Part shown: positions 1 through 7,457 of the stretch, in pieces | How positions within the stretch are numbered: position 1 is the first letter of the stretch | Layout: each line of letters begins with the position of its first letter | Translations under genes and position numbers: made by a program | Assembly: GCA_944326305.1 (NCBI GenBank) | Contig: CALVDL010000012.1 | Location: forward strand, 1 to 64,000 | Length of the DNA: 64,000 nt | DNA from: an uncultured Bacteroidales bacterium | GTDB lineage: Bacteria > Bacteroidota > Bacteroidia > Bacteroidales > UBA932 | Reading direction: 5' to 3' | The notes under the pieces: model-generated | What the model saw: the letters and a program-made list of their open reading frames with translations, nothing else | Database searches by the model: none | What the model was told of the DNA's origin: nothing

Positions 1-356
1 TCGGTTCCCTGACGGAAACCTCGCTGACGCTCCGGTGCGGCCCTGAAGGGCCTTCCCAGAAATCCTGTCTGTCCACCCCCAGTCACCTGGCGGTGACAGC
101 CCCGTCGGGGCATGCGGCTCCGCTTCGCTCCGCCGGCACCTGCGCTGCTTCGGTTCCCTGACGGAAACCTCGCTGACGCTCCGGTGCGGCCCTGAAGGGC
201 CTTCCCAGAAATCCTGTCTGTCCACCCCCAGTCACCTGGCGGTGACAGCCCCGTCGGGGCATGCGGCTCCGCTTCGCTCCGCCGGCACCTGCGCTGCCTC
301 GGTTCCCTGACGGAAACCTCGCTGACGCTCCGGTGCGGCCCTGAAGGGCCTTCCCA
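1..356. repeat. 149-bp GC-rich tandem repeat (two full copies and a partial third)
   Basis: Units begin at 1, 150 and 299 with TCGGTTCCCTGACGG, so the period is 149 bp. The third copy stops at about 356, and the array may extend left of the window. Each unit contains nested palindromes such as GTCACCTGGCGGTGAC and GGCCCTGAAGGGCC. The core also occurs singly at 27797-27878 and, in the opposite orientation, at 32820-32856, so this is a dispersed repeat that has amplified here. It starts just past the 3' end of the pyruvyl transferase gene. Long open frames run through it on both strands only because it is GC-rich; I do not regard them as genes. Confidence 0.9.
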
Positions 357-377
357 TCCTTATCCCTTAGGGACTTG

Positions 378-1619
378 TCAGACTTTCTCTGTAACCACGC
401 GGCTGAAAAAAGTATCGGCGTCACGGTGCATGGCGGCGGCCGCAGAAACTGTCCGCGCCCGGACATCCGGATCGCTGAAACGGAACAGCCTGGTGTCCGC
501 CGGGAGGCCCGCAGAAGCGAGCAGCTGCAGCTTCCTGCTGTCAGAAGAGGCATCAGGACACCAGAAGTCCTTGCCGAGAATCATGGAGAACAGCATCAGA
601 TGATATGAAGTACCTACAGTGCATTCCGCCGAATCCACAAGCGATATGAAGCCCGCAGGGCCGCAAGGAACATGATGCCGCATGGACACCCCGGCTGAAG
701 GAGAGCCGTATCCCTGCCCGGCTGAAGCCCCGTCGGAAACCACCAGGACAGGTATGCGTGCACTCCCCTGCCTTACTGACGAGACGCCATGTCCGAGCAT
801 CCCGGCAGACAGGGCATCGGCTGTCATCTCCGCCTCTCTGCTCCCGCGTCCGGGGGCATAATACAGTATATACTTTCCAGGCAAGGCGTAGTCCTCCGCG
901 GCACAGTCCTCCGACGAAGCCAGGGCACGCCAGAATGCCGCATCATGAAGGAGCACAGGATCCGGCAGCACAGGAATACCGCCATTGTATCCGGACACAA
1001 GGCCGTTCTCCTGCAGGAAGCCGGCAGTCTGTGTCTCCCGTACCGATACCGCACTGTATTGTGACAGCAGGCGGCGGATCTCCGCCCCGAGGCCCTGACG
1101 GAGCCTCGGGGCAGGCCCGGCAGACGGGGCATATGCCACTTTGCACGGACCCCGGGAGCATCCGGAAAGACATATCCGCCCCTGCGCCTGGGTACTTTCT
1201 ACAAAGTCCAGAAAATAAGCCAGGGAGAAATCAATCGCCGAGGGGTTCCATATCTGGTCGCTTCCGGAGACAAGCATGTCATACGAAGACCAGTCATGCC
1301 TGCGGAGCTGCCTCTCAGAGCCGAAACGGAAGGACGTAAGGTTCATCTGCTCATTCATAAAGCGGGAGAACGCCATCCTCTTCCTGCGCATGAAGCTTAT
1401 CGTATCCCATCCGGACGCAAGCCTGCGCAAAGTATTCTTGGCATTGTATACGGAATTGAAGCATATGGGTGCCGGATAAAGCCTTCTCTGCGCCAGACTG
1501 CGGAAATCTATGATTTCCACATCAAGCCCGCGCCCTTCAAGGTACTTCTGGAGAGCATAAGCCTGCAGGGCAGAGCCGTAGTTCATTGCGGCATGAAAAG
1601 TAATCAGACCTGTCTTCAT
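378..1619 (-). CDS. Polysaccharide pyruvyl transferase family protein
   Basis: This 413-residue protein probably transfers a pyruvyl ketal onto a sugar of a capsule or exopolysaccharide in the cytoplasm. The N-terminus has the family signature (TFHAAMNYGSALQAYALQ, residues 8-25) followed by a Rossmann-like region. Near the C-terminus, CTVGTSYHLMLFSMILGKDF (from residue 333) matches the conserved segment that usually reads C-S-HG--F. It is the last gene of a three-gene operon: its start codon overlaps the stop of the FrhB-like gene (ATGA, 1616-1619), which suggests translational coupling. The acceptor sugar cannot be predicted. An alternative is a family member without transferase activity, because the family is broad. 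Confidence 0.85.
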   Translation of the reverse strand: MKTGLITFHAAMNYGSALQAYALQKYLEGRGLDVEIIDFRSLAQRRLYPAPICFNSVYNAKNTLRRLASGWDTISFMRRKRMAFSRFMNEQMNLTSFRFGSERQLRRHDWSSYDMLVSGSDQIWNPSAIDFSLAYFLDFVESTQAQGRICLSGCSRGPCKVAYAPSAGPAPRLRQGLGAEIRRLLSQYSAVSVRETQTAGFLQENGLVSGYNGGIPVLPDPVLLHDAAFWRALASSEDCAAEDYALPGKYILYYAPGRGSREAEMTADALSAGMLGHGVSSVRQGSARIPVLVVSDGASAGQGYGSPSAGVSMRHHVPCGPAGFISLVDSAECTVGTSYHLMLFSMILGKDFWCPDASSDSRKLQLLASAGLPADTRLFRFSDPDVRARTVSAAAAMHRDADTFFSRVVTEKV

Positions 1620-2764
1620 CTTGATTTGTCCCTTTTGAAATGTTTCCTGGCTATCCAGTCTGCCACGATAGCATAATAAACCCTCAGCCCGAACACAGGC
1701 TCAAGCATACGGAACAGCCTTATACGCAAGCTTTTACGGCGCGGGGAACGGAGCTGGTCATTGCCCCGCACGGCCTCCTGTACAGTCCTGGCGTATATGT
1801 CCATGTCGCCCTTGACGGCCGAGAGCATCTCCATGCCCTTCCGCGTGACAGAAAGAAGCAATGACACTCCGTGCGGATGGTCAGGCACATCATCCCCGAG
1901 CCCCCAGAAATCCCCTATCGTGATGTCCGAGACCCTTTCCGTCCTGGCATAGGGACAGCGGTAGCAGCTGTCCCTGTAAGTGAACCCGTCCATAAAAAGG
2001 CTGTAATACAGGTCCTCTGTCCGCAAGCCTGACAGCGGCTCATGCCCATAAAGGACACTCCCGTCCGGCCCCAGTATCCGCATCACGAATCCGCCATGTC
2101 CCCTGAAGCTCACGTCAGACACAGTACGCGGGTCGATATGCAGATGTCCGGATACATACTTCTCCAGCATGGAAAACGAAGGGACACCATGGCATATCAG
2201 GTCCACCAGGCAGAGCTCCTCCGGCACTTCCCTGAACATGGACTTCACAGCCGCCACCTGGCATGGCGTGCCTATAAACAGCACCCTGGTCCCGGACCTG
2301 ACATCCGCCCTGATTTCAGGCAGGACCTCCGCAATGGAACTCTGTACATATTTCGACCCCTTGAGCCTCTGCAGGCCATCCATGCCGGTCACTCTTATAT
2401 GCTTGACAGAGAAAGGCTTCCCCGCCACGGAATCCCCCTTGCACACAGCGCATCCGTACACTGCTCCGCCCTGCGAAAGAACATGGCGTGACAGTACGGA
2501 AGCGGCACCTCCGGAAGTACTGGAAACATATTCCCGGCTGTCCCTGGCCCACGCAGCATAGGCTGCCGAAGGCATCAGGACGCCGGCCGGGCTGTTTGCC
2601 GGACAGGCCCCGGCACACAGCCCGCAGTCAATACACGATGCCGTATCGACCACCGGGAACAGATGTCCCAGCTTCCCCTCCTGCATCTTGATGCAAGACT
2701 TCGGGCATATGACAGCACACAGCGAACAGCCCGTGCAGTTCTCATATTTGCAGACATTCTCCAT
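1616..2764 (-). CDS. FrhB-like protein: coenzyme F420 hydrogenase/dehydrogenase beta-subunit C-terminal domain with two 4Fe-4S clusters
   Basis: This 382-residue protein has an N-terminal ferredoxin domain with two complete clusters (Cys10, 13, 16, 20 and Cys44, 47, 50, 54, each ending in CP). An FrhB-type flavin-binding domain follows, with further conserved cysteines around YRDSCYRCPYA. Members with this layout are common next to polysaccharide pyruvyl transferases in Bacteroidota and Clostridia surface-glycan loci, and are thought to be redox enzymes acting on sugar intermediates. The exact reaction is unknown to me. F420 itself is not expected here, so the name reflects homology only. It lies 1 nt after the flippase gene and overlaps the transferase gene by 4 nt, so the three are probably co-transcribed. 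Confidence 0.85.
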   Translation of the reverse strand: MENVCKYENCTGCSLCAVICPKSCIKMQEGKLGHLFPVVDTASCIDCGLCAGACPANSPAGVLMPSAAYAAWARDSREYVSSTSGGAASVLSRHVLSQGGAVYGCAVCKGDSVAGKPFSVKHIRVTGMDGLQRLKGSKYVQSSIAEVLPEIRADVRSGTRVLFIGTPCQVAAVKSMFREVPEELCLVDLICHGVPSFSMLEKYVSGHLHIDPRTVSDVSFRGHGGFVMRILGPDGSVLYGHEPLSGLRTEDLYYSLFMDGFTYRDSCYRCPYARTERVSDITIGDFWGLGDDVPDHPHGVSLLLSVTRKGMEMLSAVKGDMDIYARTVQEAVRGNDQLRSPRRKSLRIRLFRMLEPVFGLRVYYAIVADWIARKHFKRDKSR

Positions 2765-2765
2765 A

Positions 2766-4322
2766 CTATCTCCTCCTCCCTGGCAGCTTCGCCGCCCAGT
2801 CCTTCAGCATCCTGCCCATGGAATCCCTTTCAGTCCGGTCCAGAGCGACAGTCCATGCGGAAATCCCGGTGCATACAACAGATACCGAACACAGGACGAG
2901 GAAAGTCCACCACGAGTCCCCGGTCAGCACACACAGCCTCAGGTACAAAGGCAGAGGCAGGGACACCGCCAGCATACCCGCCACCCTCAGCAGGACAGAT
3001 GAAATGAAGCGCCGCACAGAGAAACCTATCTGGCGCCTCGCGAAAAAGAACCTGGCAAAGCCGGAAACAGCTGAAAAGACGATTGTCACATAATATACAG
3101 ACTCCGGCTCCATGCCCGAGCGCAGCAGGACATACGCCACAGGTATGCTCAGCAGGATTATGAGGCTTACCGCCACCTGGTAGTTCCTGATGCGTCCGGT
3201 GGCAGCAAGCGAAGTCATCAAAGGACTTCCGAAAAGGCTGCACACCAGGGCGTCGGCCATGATCAGGACTATAAACGATGAGGAGTGCTCCGGCACTTCC
3301 TTGAGCCATACGTCAAGCACGAAATCCACATTCAGCAGCAGAGGGAGAGCCAGGAAATAAAGGAGCACGAAAGAGAACTTGAGACCTCTGAGAGCAAGCC
3401 TTTCCATCTCCCTGACCTCGCCCTGTGCGTAATTCTTGGTTATCTGGGGATTGAATGCCATCTGGAAATTGGAGACGAAAGCATTGACCGAGTTGGACAC
3501 CTGAAGGGCCACTCCCCTCGCTGCGTTCACAGCAGTACCGAAAAACAGGTTAAGGATGATGTTTATCCCCTGGTCCTTCATCACCCAGGCCAGACTGCCG
3601 AAGACATTCCACCCCGCAAATCCGGCCATCTCCCTGTAAAGGGACTTCGCTCCAAGCTTCACACTGCGGCATTCCTGGTACCTGCGCCTGCACCAGAGCT
3701 GGTAGAAAATACGGACCGCCATCTGGATCAGGAGCATAAGGAAGCCGTACACTATCAGCTTGTCAAACGGAAGGATTTTCAGCAGGAACACCATTGAAAG
3801 CTTTGCAAGGGCCTCCGCCACACTCACATAGGCGAATATGTCCATCTTTTCATGGGCCACAATCACGGCGTTGTACGGGACCTGTATCACGTTCACGAAG
3901 AAGGTGGCCACGGAAAACTGGTAGACCCATCTGGCCGCGGCCATCCTGTCCGGCTCTATGACAAGCTTCTCGTTAAGGAGCCACAGACCTGCGGTCTCCG
4001 CCATGACCACAACCAGGAGTCCTATAAGCAGATGAATGTGCATCGCCGCGGAAAACACGTTCCTCAGCCGCACAGGATCTCCACGCCCGAGCTCGAATGT
4101 CAGGAAACGCTGGGTGGCTGAGGCCATGCTGTTGTTGAGGAAAGCGAACATAGTCACCACGCCCCCGACAATATTGTAGACCCCGTAGTCGCTCACACCA
4201 AGGACATCCAGCACGACGCGGGAAGTGTACAGAGTAACCAGCAGAATGAGTATCATCCTGATATACAGGAACATGGTATTCCTGGCTACTCTCCTGTTGT
4301 CTGTGACCCCGTTATGCGGCAT
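2766..4322 (-). CDS. Oligosaccharide flippase family protein (Wzx/MATE-like)
   Basis: This is a 518-residue polytopic membrane protein with about 12-14 hydrophobic segments. The early part (LYTSRVVLDVLGVSDYGVYN, residues 31-50) is the typical start of the polysaccharide biosynthesis/export family in Bacteroidota. Its likely role is moving lipid-linked oligosaccharide units or related glycans across the inner membrane. It is the first gene of the operon and has a consensus promoter at 4369-4400. No polymerase or glycosyltransferase is nearby, so this is a small auxiliary glycan locus rather than a complete capsule cluster. Confidence 0.85.
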   Translation of the reverse strand: MPHNGVTDNRRVARNTMFLYIRMILILLVTLYTSRVVLDVLGVSDYGVYNIVGGVVTMFAFLNNSMASATQRFLTFELGRGDPVRLRNVFSAAMHIHLLIGLLVVVMAETAGLWLLNEKLVIEPDRMAAARWVYQFSVATFFVNVIQVPYNAVIVAHEKMDIFAYVSVAEALAKLSMVFLLKILPFDKLIVYGFLMLLIQMAVRIFYQLWCRRRYQECRSVKLGAKSLYREMAGFAGWNVFGSLAWVMKDQGINIILNLFFGTAVNAARGVALQVSNSVNAFVSNFQMAFNPQITKNYAQGEVREMERLALRGLKFSFVLLYFLALPLLLNVDFVLDVWLKEVPEHSSSFIVLIMADALVCSLFGSPLMTSLAATGRIRNYQVAVSLIILLSIPVAYVLLRSGMEPESVYYVTIVFSAVSGFARFFFARRQIGFSVRRFISSVLLRVAGMLAVSLPLPLYLRLCVLTGDSWWTFLVLCSVSVVCTGISAWTVALDRTERDSMGRMLKDWAAKLPGRRR

Positions 4323-4368
4323 AGTCTATTGCACTGAATGAATTCCGGGATTTTATCCTTTACCGCTG

Positions 4369-4400
4369 CAAAGATAACCCCTGCATCCGGTTTTCCAAAA
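4369..4400 (-). promoter_or_regulatory. Bacteroidota-type promoter of the flippase operon
   Basis: Read on the minus strand, TTTTG (4400-4396) is followed after 19 nt by TATCTTTG (4376-4369). This matches the TTTG / TAnnTTTG consensus with ideal spacing, about 45 nt before the flippase start codon. Confidence 0.7.
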
Positions 4401-4438
4401 GGACCGCGCCGGACATTGTCACATATTCCGTTCCGGAC

Positions 4439-5956
4439 TCAGCGTGTCCGTGGTGGCCGGGCTTCCGGATGAATACGGTAAATCCTGTATCCCACAGCGG
4501 CTATGAATATTGACATCAGAGGGGAAAGGATGTTGAAGAAAGCATACGGGAGATAGTCCAGAGTAGGGACCTTCAGTACGGTCGCCTGCGTCATACCGCA
4601 TGAATTCCATGGGATCAGTACTGAAGTCACTGTTGCCGAATCTTCGACAGAACGGCTCAGAAGGCGTTTTTCATACCCCTTCTGCTCATATAGCCTTTTG
4701 TACAGGCTGCTTGTGAGGATGATGGAAATGTACTGGTCCCCCGTGACCATATTGCACAGCAGACCCGTCCCCACTGTAGAGCCGACCAGGGTGACTGCCC
4801 GGTGGGCAAGCCTCGCGAACAGCTCCGTCAGGCTCCTGAGCATCCCGCTCCCGGCAAGCACACCCCCGAAAGTCACGGAACAGATTATCAGGAAGATTGT
4901 ATTGAGCATACCTGTCATCCCCCTTGTGGATATGAGGGAATCGATTGCCCCGTTCCCGGTCTGTATGCCGGTCGAGCCGTAGAATGTGATGATTGTCCCC
5001 TTGCATGCGTCCATGAACGAAAGTCCGTTAAAACCGGACAGGGAGGCTTCCGGGTTTGCAACGGCCCACACGGCCTGCGGCTGGAAGATGAGGGCTGCAA
5101 CCGCTGCCATGACGGCGGCACAGAACAGTGTAAGGATGGCCGGCACCTTCCTGACTATGAGCACTCCGGTGACCACCGGGACAACAAGCAGCCACGGTGT
5201 TATATGGAATGATGACCTGAGCACCTGTGAAAACTCGGCCGTCCGGGACAAATCCGAAGCCGGGTGCATCAGGCTGGCTGCCAGGAAGATTATCAGCGCG
5301 ATTGTCATCGACGGTATCGTCGTAATCAGCATATACCTTATATGTGTAAAGAGAGGCGTCCCGCTTGATGATGATGCCAGCACCGTGGTATCGGAAAGGG
5401 GTGACACCTTATCTCCGAAATAGGCCCCCGAAATGATGGCCCCCGCCGTCCACCCGGGATCGAACCCCTGGGCGGTACCTATACCTATAAGGGCCACCCC
5501 AATGGTGGCGATTGTTGTCCACGAACTGCCTGTCATCACAGAGACCAGGGCGCTTATGGCGCACGCCGCAGCCAGGAACACGGCCGGGAATATCGCCTTC
5601 ATGCCGTAGCATATCATCGCCGGGACAATGCCGCTGACCATCCACGTTCCGGCAATGGCCCCTATGAGCAGGAGAATGATCACGGCAGACCCCACAGACC
5701 GGATATTGTCAAGGATGCTTTCCTCAAGGACCTCCCATGAAGTGCCGTATGCGGCCATGGATATGGCTACTGTCACCGCCGAGGCCAGAATCAGGCAGAC
5801 CTGGCTGCCCCCAGAAAGGGCATCGGCCCCGAAAATGCTGATTACAACCACAAGCGACAGGGTCAATACTATAAACGGCACAAGTGAAACAGGCCATGAC
5901 GGCTCCCTGCGGGCCACTTCCCCGCCACCCTTTTTTGTTTTTTTCCTATAAATCAT
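4439..5956 (-). CDS. nhaC: Na+/H+ antiporter NhaC family protein
   Basis: This 505-residue inner-membrane protein has about 12 hydrophobic segments. It carries NhaC-family signatures: SALVSVMTGSSWTTIATIG near residues 135-155, SGAYFGDKVSPLSDTTVLAS around 177-196, and a second GSSW-like half, TGDQYISIILTSSLYK, in the C-terminal part. It is expected to exchange sodium (or in some homologues an organic anion) for protons. It is monocistronic, with its own promoter at 5990-6020 and the flippase operon downstream on the same strand. Substrate is inferred from family only. Confidence 0.88.
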   Translation of the reverse strand: MIYRKKTKKGGGEVARREPSWPVSLVPFIVLTLSLVVVISIFGADALSGGSQVCLILASAVTVAISMAAYGTSWEVLEESILDNIRSVGSAVIILLLIGAIAGTWMVSGIVPAMICYGMKAIFPAVFLAAACAISALVSVMTGSSWTTIATIGVALIGIGTAQGFDPGWTAGAIISGAYFGDKVSPLSDTTVLASSSSGTPLFTHIRYMLITTIPSMTIALIIFLAASLMHPASDLSRTAEFSQVLRSSFHITPWLLVVPVVTGVLIVRKVPAILTLFCAAVMAAVAALIFQPQAVWAVANPEASLSGFNGLSFMDACKGTIITFYGSTGIQTGNGAIDSLISTRGMTGMLNTIFLIICSVTFGGVLAGSGMLRSLTELFARLAHRAVTLVGSTVGTGLLCNMVTGDQYISIILTSSLYKRLYEQKGYEKRLLSRSVEDSATVTSVLIPWNSCGMTQATVLKVPTLDYLPYAFFNILSPLMSIFIAAVGYRIYRIHPEARPPRTR

Positions 5957-5989
5957 TTCCCCTCAGGTATATATTTCCAAACCAGCGCG

Positions 5990-6020
5990 CAAAAATATAT
6001 ACAAATAGATAACCTGCAAA
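5990..6020 (-). promoter_or_regulatory. Bacteroidota-type promoter of nhaC
   Basis: On the minus strand, TTTG (6020-6017), a 19-nt gap and TATTTTTG (5997-5990) match the consensus exactly. It ends 33 nt before the nhaC start codon. Confidence 0.7.
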
Positions 6021-6113
6021 TTTTTAACGGCATAAATTGAATCTCGCGCCGTTACTGTAACCCGATATTATTCATTGACGGTTACCGTTTTTGATTCCGT
6101 CATGATGATAACA

Positions 6114-6143
6114 CAAAAATAACGCACTGAATATCAGCGCGTT
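6114..6143 (-). terminator. Rho-independent terminator of tRNA-Arg
   Basis: On the minus strand, a 10-bp stem (6134-6143 with 6121-6130, one wobble) with a 3-nt loop is followed by a run of five T (6119-6115). It lies 14 nt past the tRNA 3' end. Confidence 0.75.
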
Positions 6144-6156
6144 ATCGATAAACCCG

Positions 6157-6228
6157 TACCCCCGTGCGGAATCGAACCGCAACCGTCGGAACCGGAATCC
6201 GAAATTCTATCCATTAAACTACGGAGGC
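6157..6228 (-). tRNA. tRNA-Arg (anticodon CCG)
   Basis: Read on the minus strand, the 7-bp acceptor stem (GCCTCCG with CGGGGGT, two G-U pairs) is followed by a D arm with TAATGGATAGAAT. The anticodon stem TCGGA/TCCGA encloses the 7-nt loop TTCCGGT with anticodon CCG. The T arm is GCGGTTCGATTCCGC. CCA is not encoded. CCG reads CGG arginine codons. It has its own promoter (6268-6275) and terminator (6114-6143), so it is a single-gene unit divergent from fabD. Confidence 0.95.
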
Positions 6229-6234
6229 ATTGGA

Positions 6235-6275
6235 CCGTTCAGGAAGACATTCTTCCGGAACGGACGGCAAATATA
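6235..6275 (-). promoter_or_regulatory. tRNA-Arg promoter -7 element and leader hairpin
   Basis: TATATTTG on the minus strand (6275-6268) fits the TAnnTTTG element. Between it and the tRNA 5' end lies a 12-bp inverted repeat with one mismatch (6235-6246 and 6252-6263, loop of 5 nt). It would form most of the pre-tRNA 5' leader removed by RNase P. No convincing -33 TTTG is visible. Confidence 0.5.
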
Positions 6276-6308
6276 GTATTTTTTCCTTTCATATCTCCAT
6301 TTTTTTTG

Positions 6309-6316
6309 TACTTTTG
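6309..6316 (+). promoter_or_regulatory. Probable -7 promoter element of fabD
   Basis: TACTTTTG matches TAnnTTTG, 42 nt before the fabD ATG. The expected -33 position holds only TTTC, so the call rests mainly on the -7 box. Confidence 0.5.
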
Positions 6317-6358
6317 CGACCGGATTAGCGAGAAAACAATTTAATAAACTATATCGGA

Positions 6359-7246
6359 ATGAAAAAAGCTTACGTTTTCCCTGGCCAGGGATCCCAGTTC
6401 CCTGGAATGGCGAAAGACCTCTACGAGTCAAATGCCACCGCGAAGGAAATGCTTGAAAAAGCAAACGAGATCCTGAAGTTCAGGATTACCGACATAATGT
6501 TCGAAGGGACACCTGAAGAACTCAAGGCTACAAACGTGACCCAGCCGGCCGTATTCCTCCACTCCACAGTGCTCGCGAAATGCTATGACGGATTCCGTCC
6601 TGACATGGTAGCAGGACACTCCCTCGGGGAGTTCTCCGCCCTCGCTGCCGCAGGCGCAATGGATTTCGAGGACGCCCTCAGGCTCGTATCCATCAGGGCG
6701 AAGGCCATGCAGAAAGCATGCGAGCTGAAACCTTCCACAATGGCTGCCATCATAGCCCTGCCTACGGAAAAGGTAGAGGAGATATGCAAGGAGTGCACAA
6801 GCGGAATCGTCGTGCCTGCGAACTACAACTGCGACGGGCAGATCGTAATCTCCGGAGAGATCGACGCCATAAAGGAAGTATGTGACAAGATGCTGGCTGC
6901 AGGGGCCAAGAGGGCGCTCATCCTGAAGGTCGGCGGGGCATTCCACTCCCCTCTCATGGAGCCGGCACGCGCAGAGCTTGCAAAAGCCATCGAGGCCACT
7001 ACCTTCAAGACCCCGGTATGCCCTGTATACCAGAACGTGACGGCCCTTCCGTCCACAGACCCTGAGACCATCAAGAAAAACCTTCTCGCACAGCTCACCT
7101 CGCCGGTGAAATGGACCCAGACAGTCAAGAACATGGTAGCCGACGGAGCAGGATATTTCATGGAAATCGGTCCGGGGAACGTCCTCCAGGGACTCATCAA
7201 GAAGATTGCGGGCGAAGTCACCATCGAAGGTCTCACCACACTTTAA
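6359..7246 (+). CDS. fabD: Malonyl-CoA:ACP transacylase FabD
   Basis: This 295-residue enzyme loads malonyl groups from CoA onto acyl carrier protein for fatty acid synthesis in the cytoplasm. Seen: the N-terminal oxyanion motif PGQGSQFPGM (residues 8-17), the nucleophile Ser88 in GHSLGE, the conserved Arg in SIRAKAMQ, and the catalytic His196 in GGAFHSPLM. Length and layout are normal for the family. It stands alone rather than in a fab operon. A long inverted repeat (7261-7342) follows its stop codon. Confidence 0.96.
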   Translation: MKKAYVFPGQGSQFPGMAKDLYESNATAKEMLEKANEILKFRITDIMFEGTPEELKATNVTQPAVFLHSTVLAKCYDGFRPDMVAGHSLGEFSALAAAGAMDFEDALRLVSIRAKAMQKACELKPSTMAAIIALPTEKVEEICKECTSGIVVPANYNCDGQIVISGEIDAIKEVCDKMLAAGAKRALILKVGGAFHSPLMEPARAELAKAIEATTFKTPVCPVYQNVTALPSTDPETIKKNLLAQLTSPVKWTQTVKNMVADGAGYFMEIGPGNVLQGLIKKIAGEVTIEGLTTL

Positions 7247-7260
7247 ACATCATACAGGAC

Positions 7261-7342
7261 ACAATTTCGGCCATTCCGTACTTTTCTGAATCTTAGTAAC
7301 TTCCAAGAGATTACAGATACAGTGCGAAATGGCCGGAATTGT
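7261..7342. other. Long imperfect inverted repeat between fabD and the PFOR gene
   Basis: Arms of 21 bp (7261-7281 and 7322-7342, three mismatches, each containing GGCCAT or its complement ATGGCC) enclose 40 nt that can partly pair again. The transcript would fold into an extended hairpin of about 82 nt. It could be the fabD terminator, although no clean T-run follows, or a short palindromic element. The PFOR promoter starts 23 nt downstream. Confidence 0.6.
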
Positions 7343-7365
7343 TAATGATTTATCGTTTTTTTGAC

Positions 7366-7373
7366 TAAATTTG
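7366..7373 (+). promoter_or_regulatory. Probable -7 promoter element of the PFOR gene
   Basis: TAAATTTG fits TAnnTTTG and lies 84 nt before the chosen ATG at 7458. This position argues against an upstream TTG start at 7371, which would fall within the promoter. Confidence 0.5.
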
Positions 7374-7457
7374 CTCCGTCTTTGCCTTATTCTGCAGGAA
7401 AGGCAGAATTTTTGGTGGACGATACATAACATACTACATAATAAACAATTAACGATT

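Noticed and set aside
1..356. Possible CRISPR array
   Set aside because: Whole 149-bp units repeat without unique spacers, and no cas genes are present.
83..553. Long open frame through the tandem repeat and the end of the pyruvyl transferase gene
   Set aside because: It is the repeat read in one phase, with repeated peptide blocks and no start context; GC-rich repeats stay open by chance.
7371..7457. Upstream TTG start extending the PFOR protein by 29 residues
   Set aside because: The extension overlaps the TAAATTTG promoter box, and family N-termini match the ATG at 7458.
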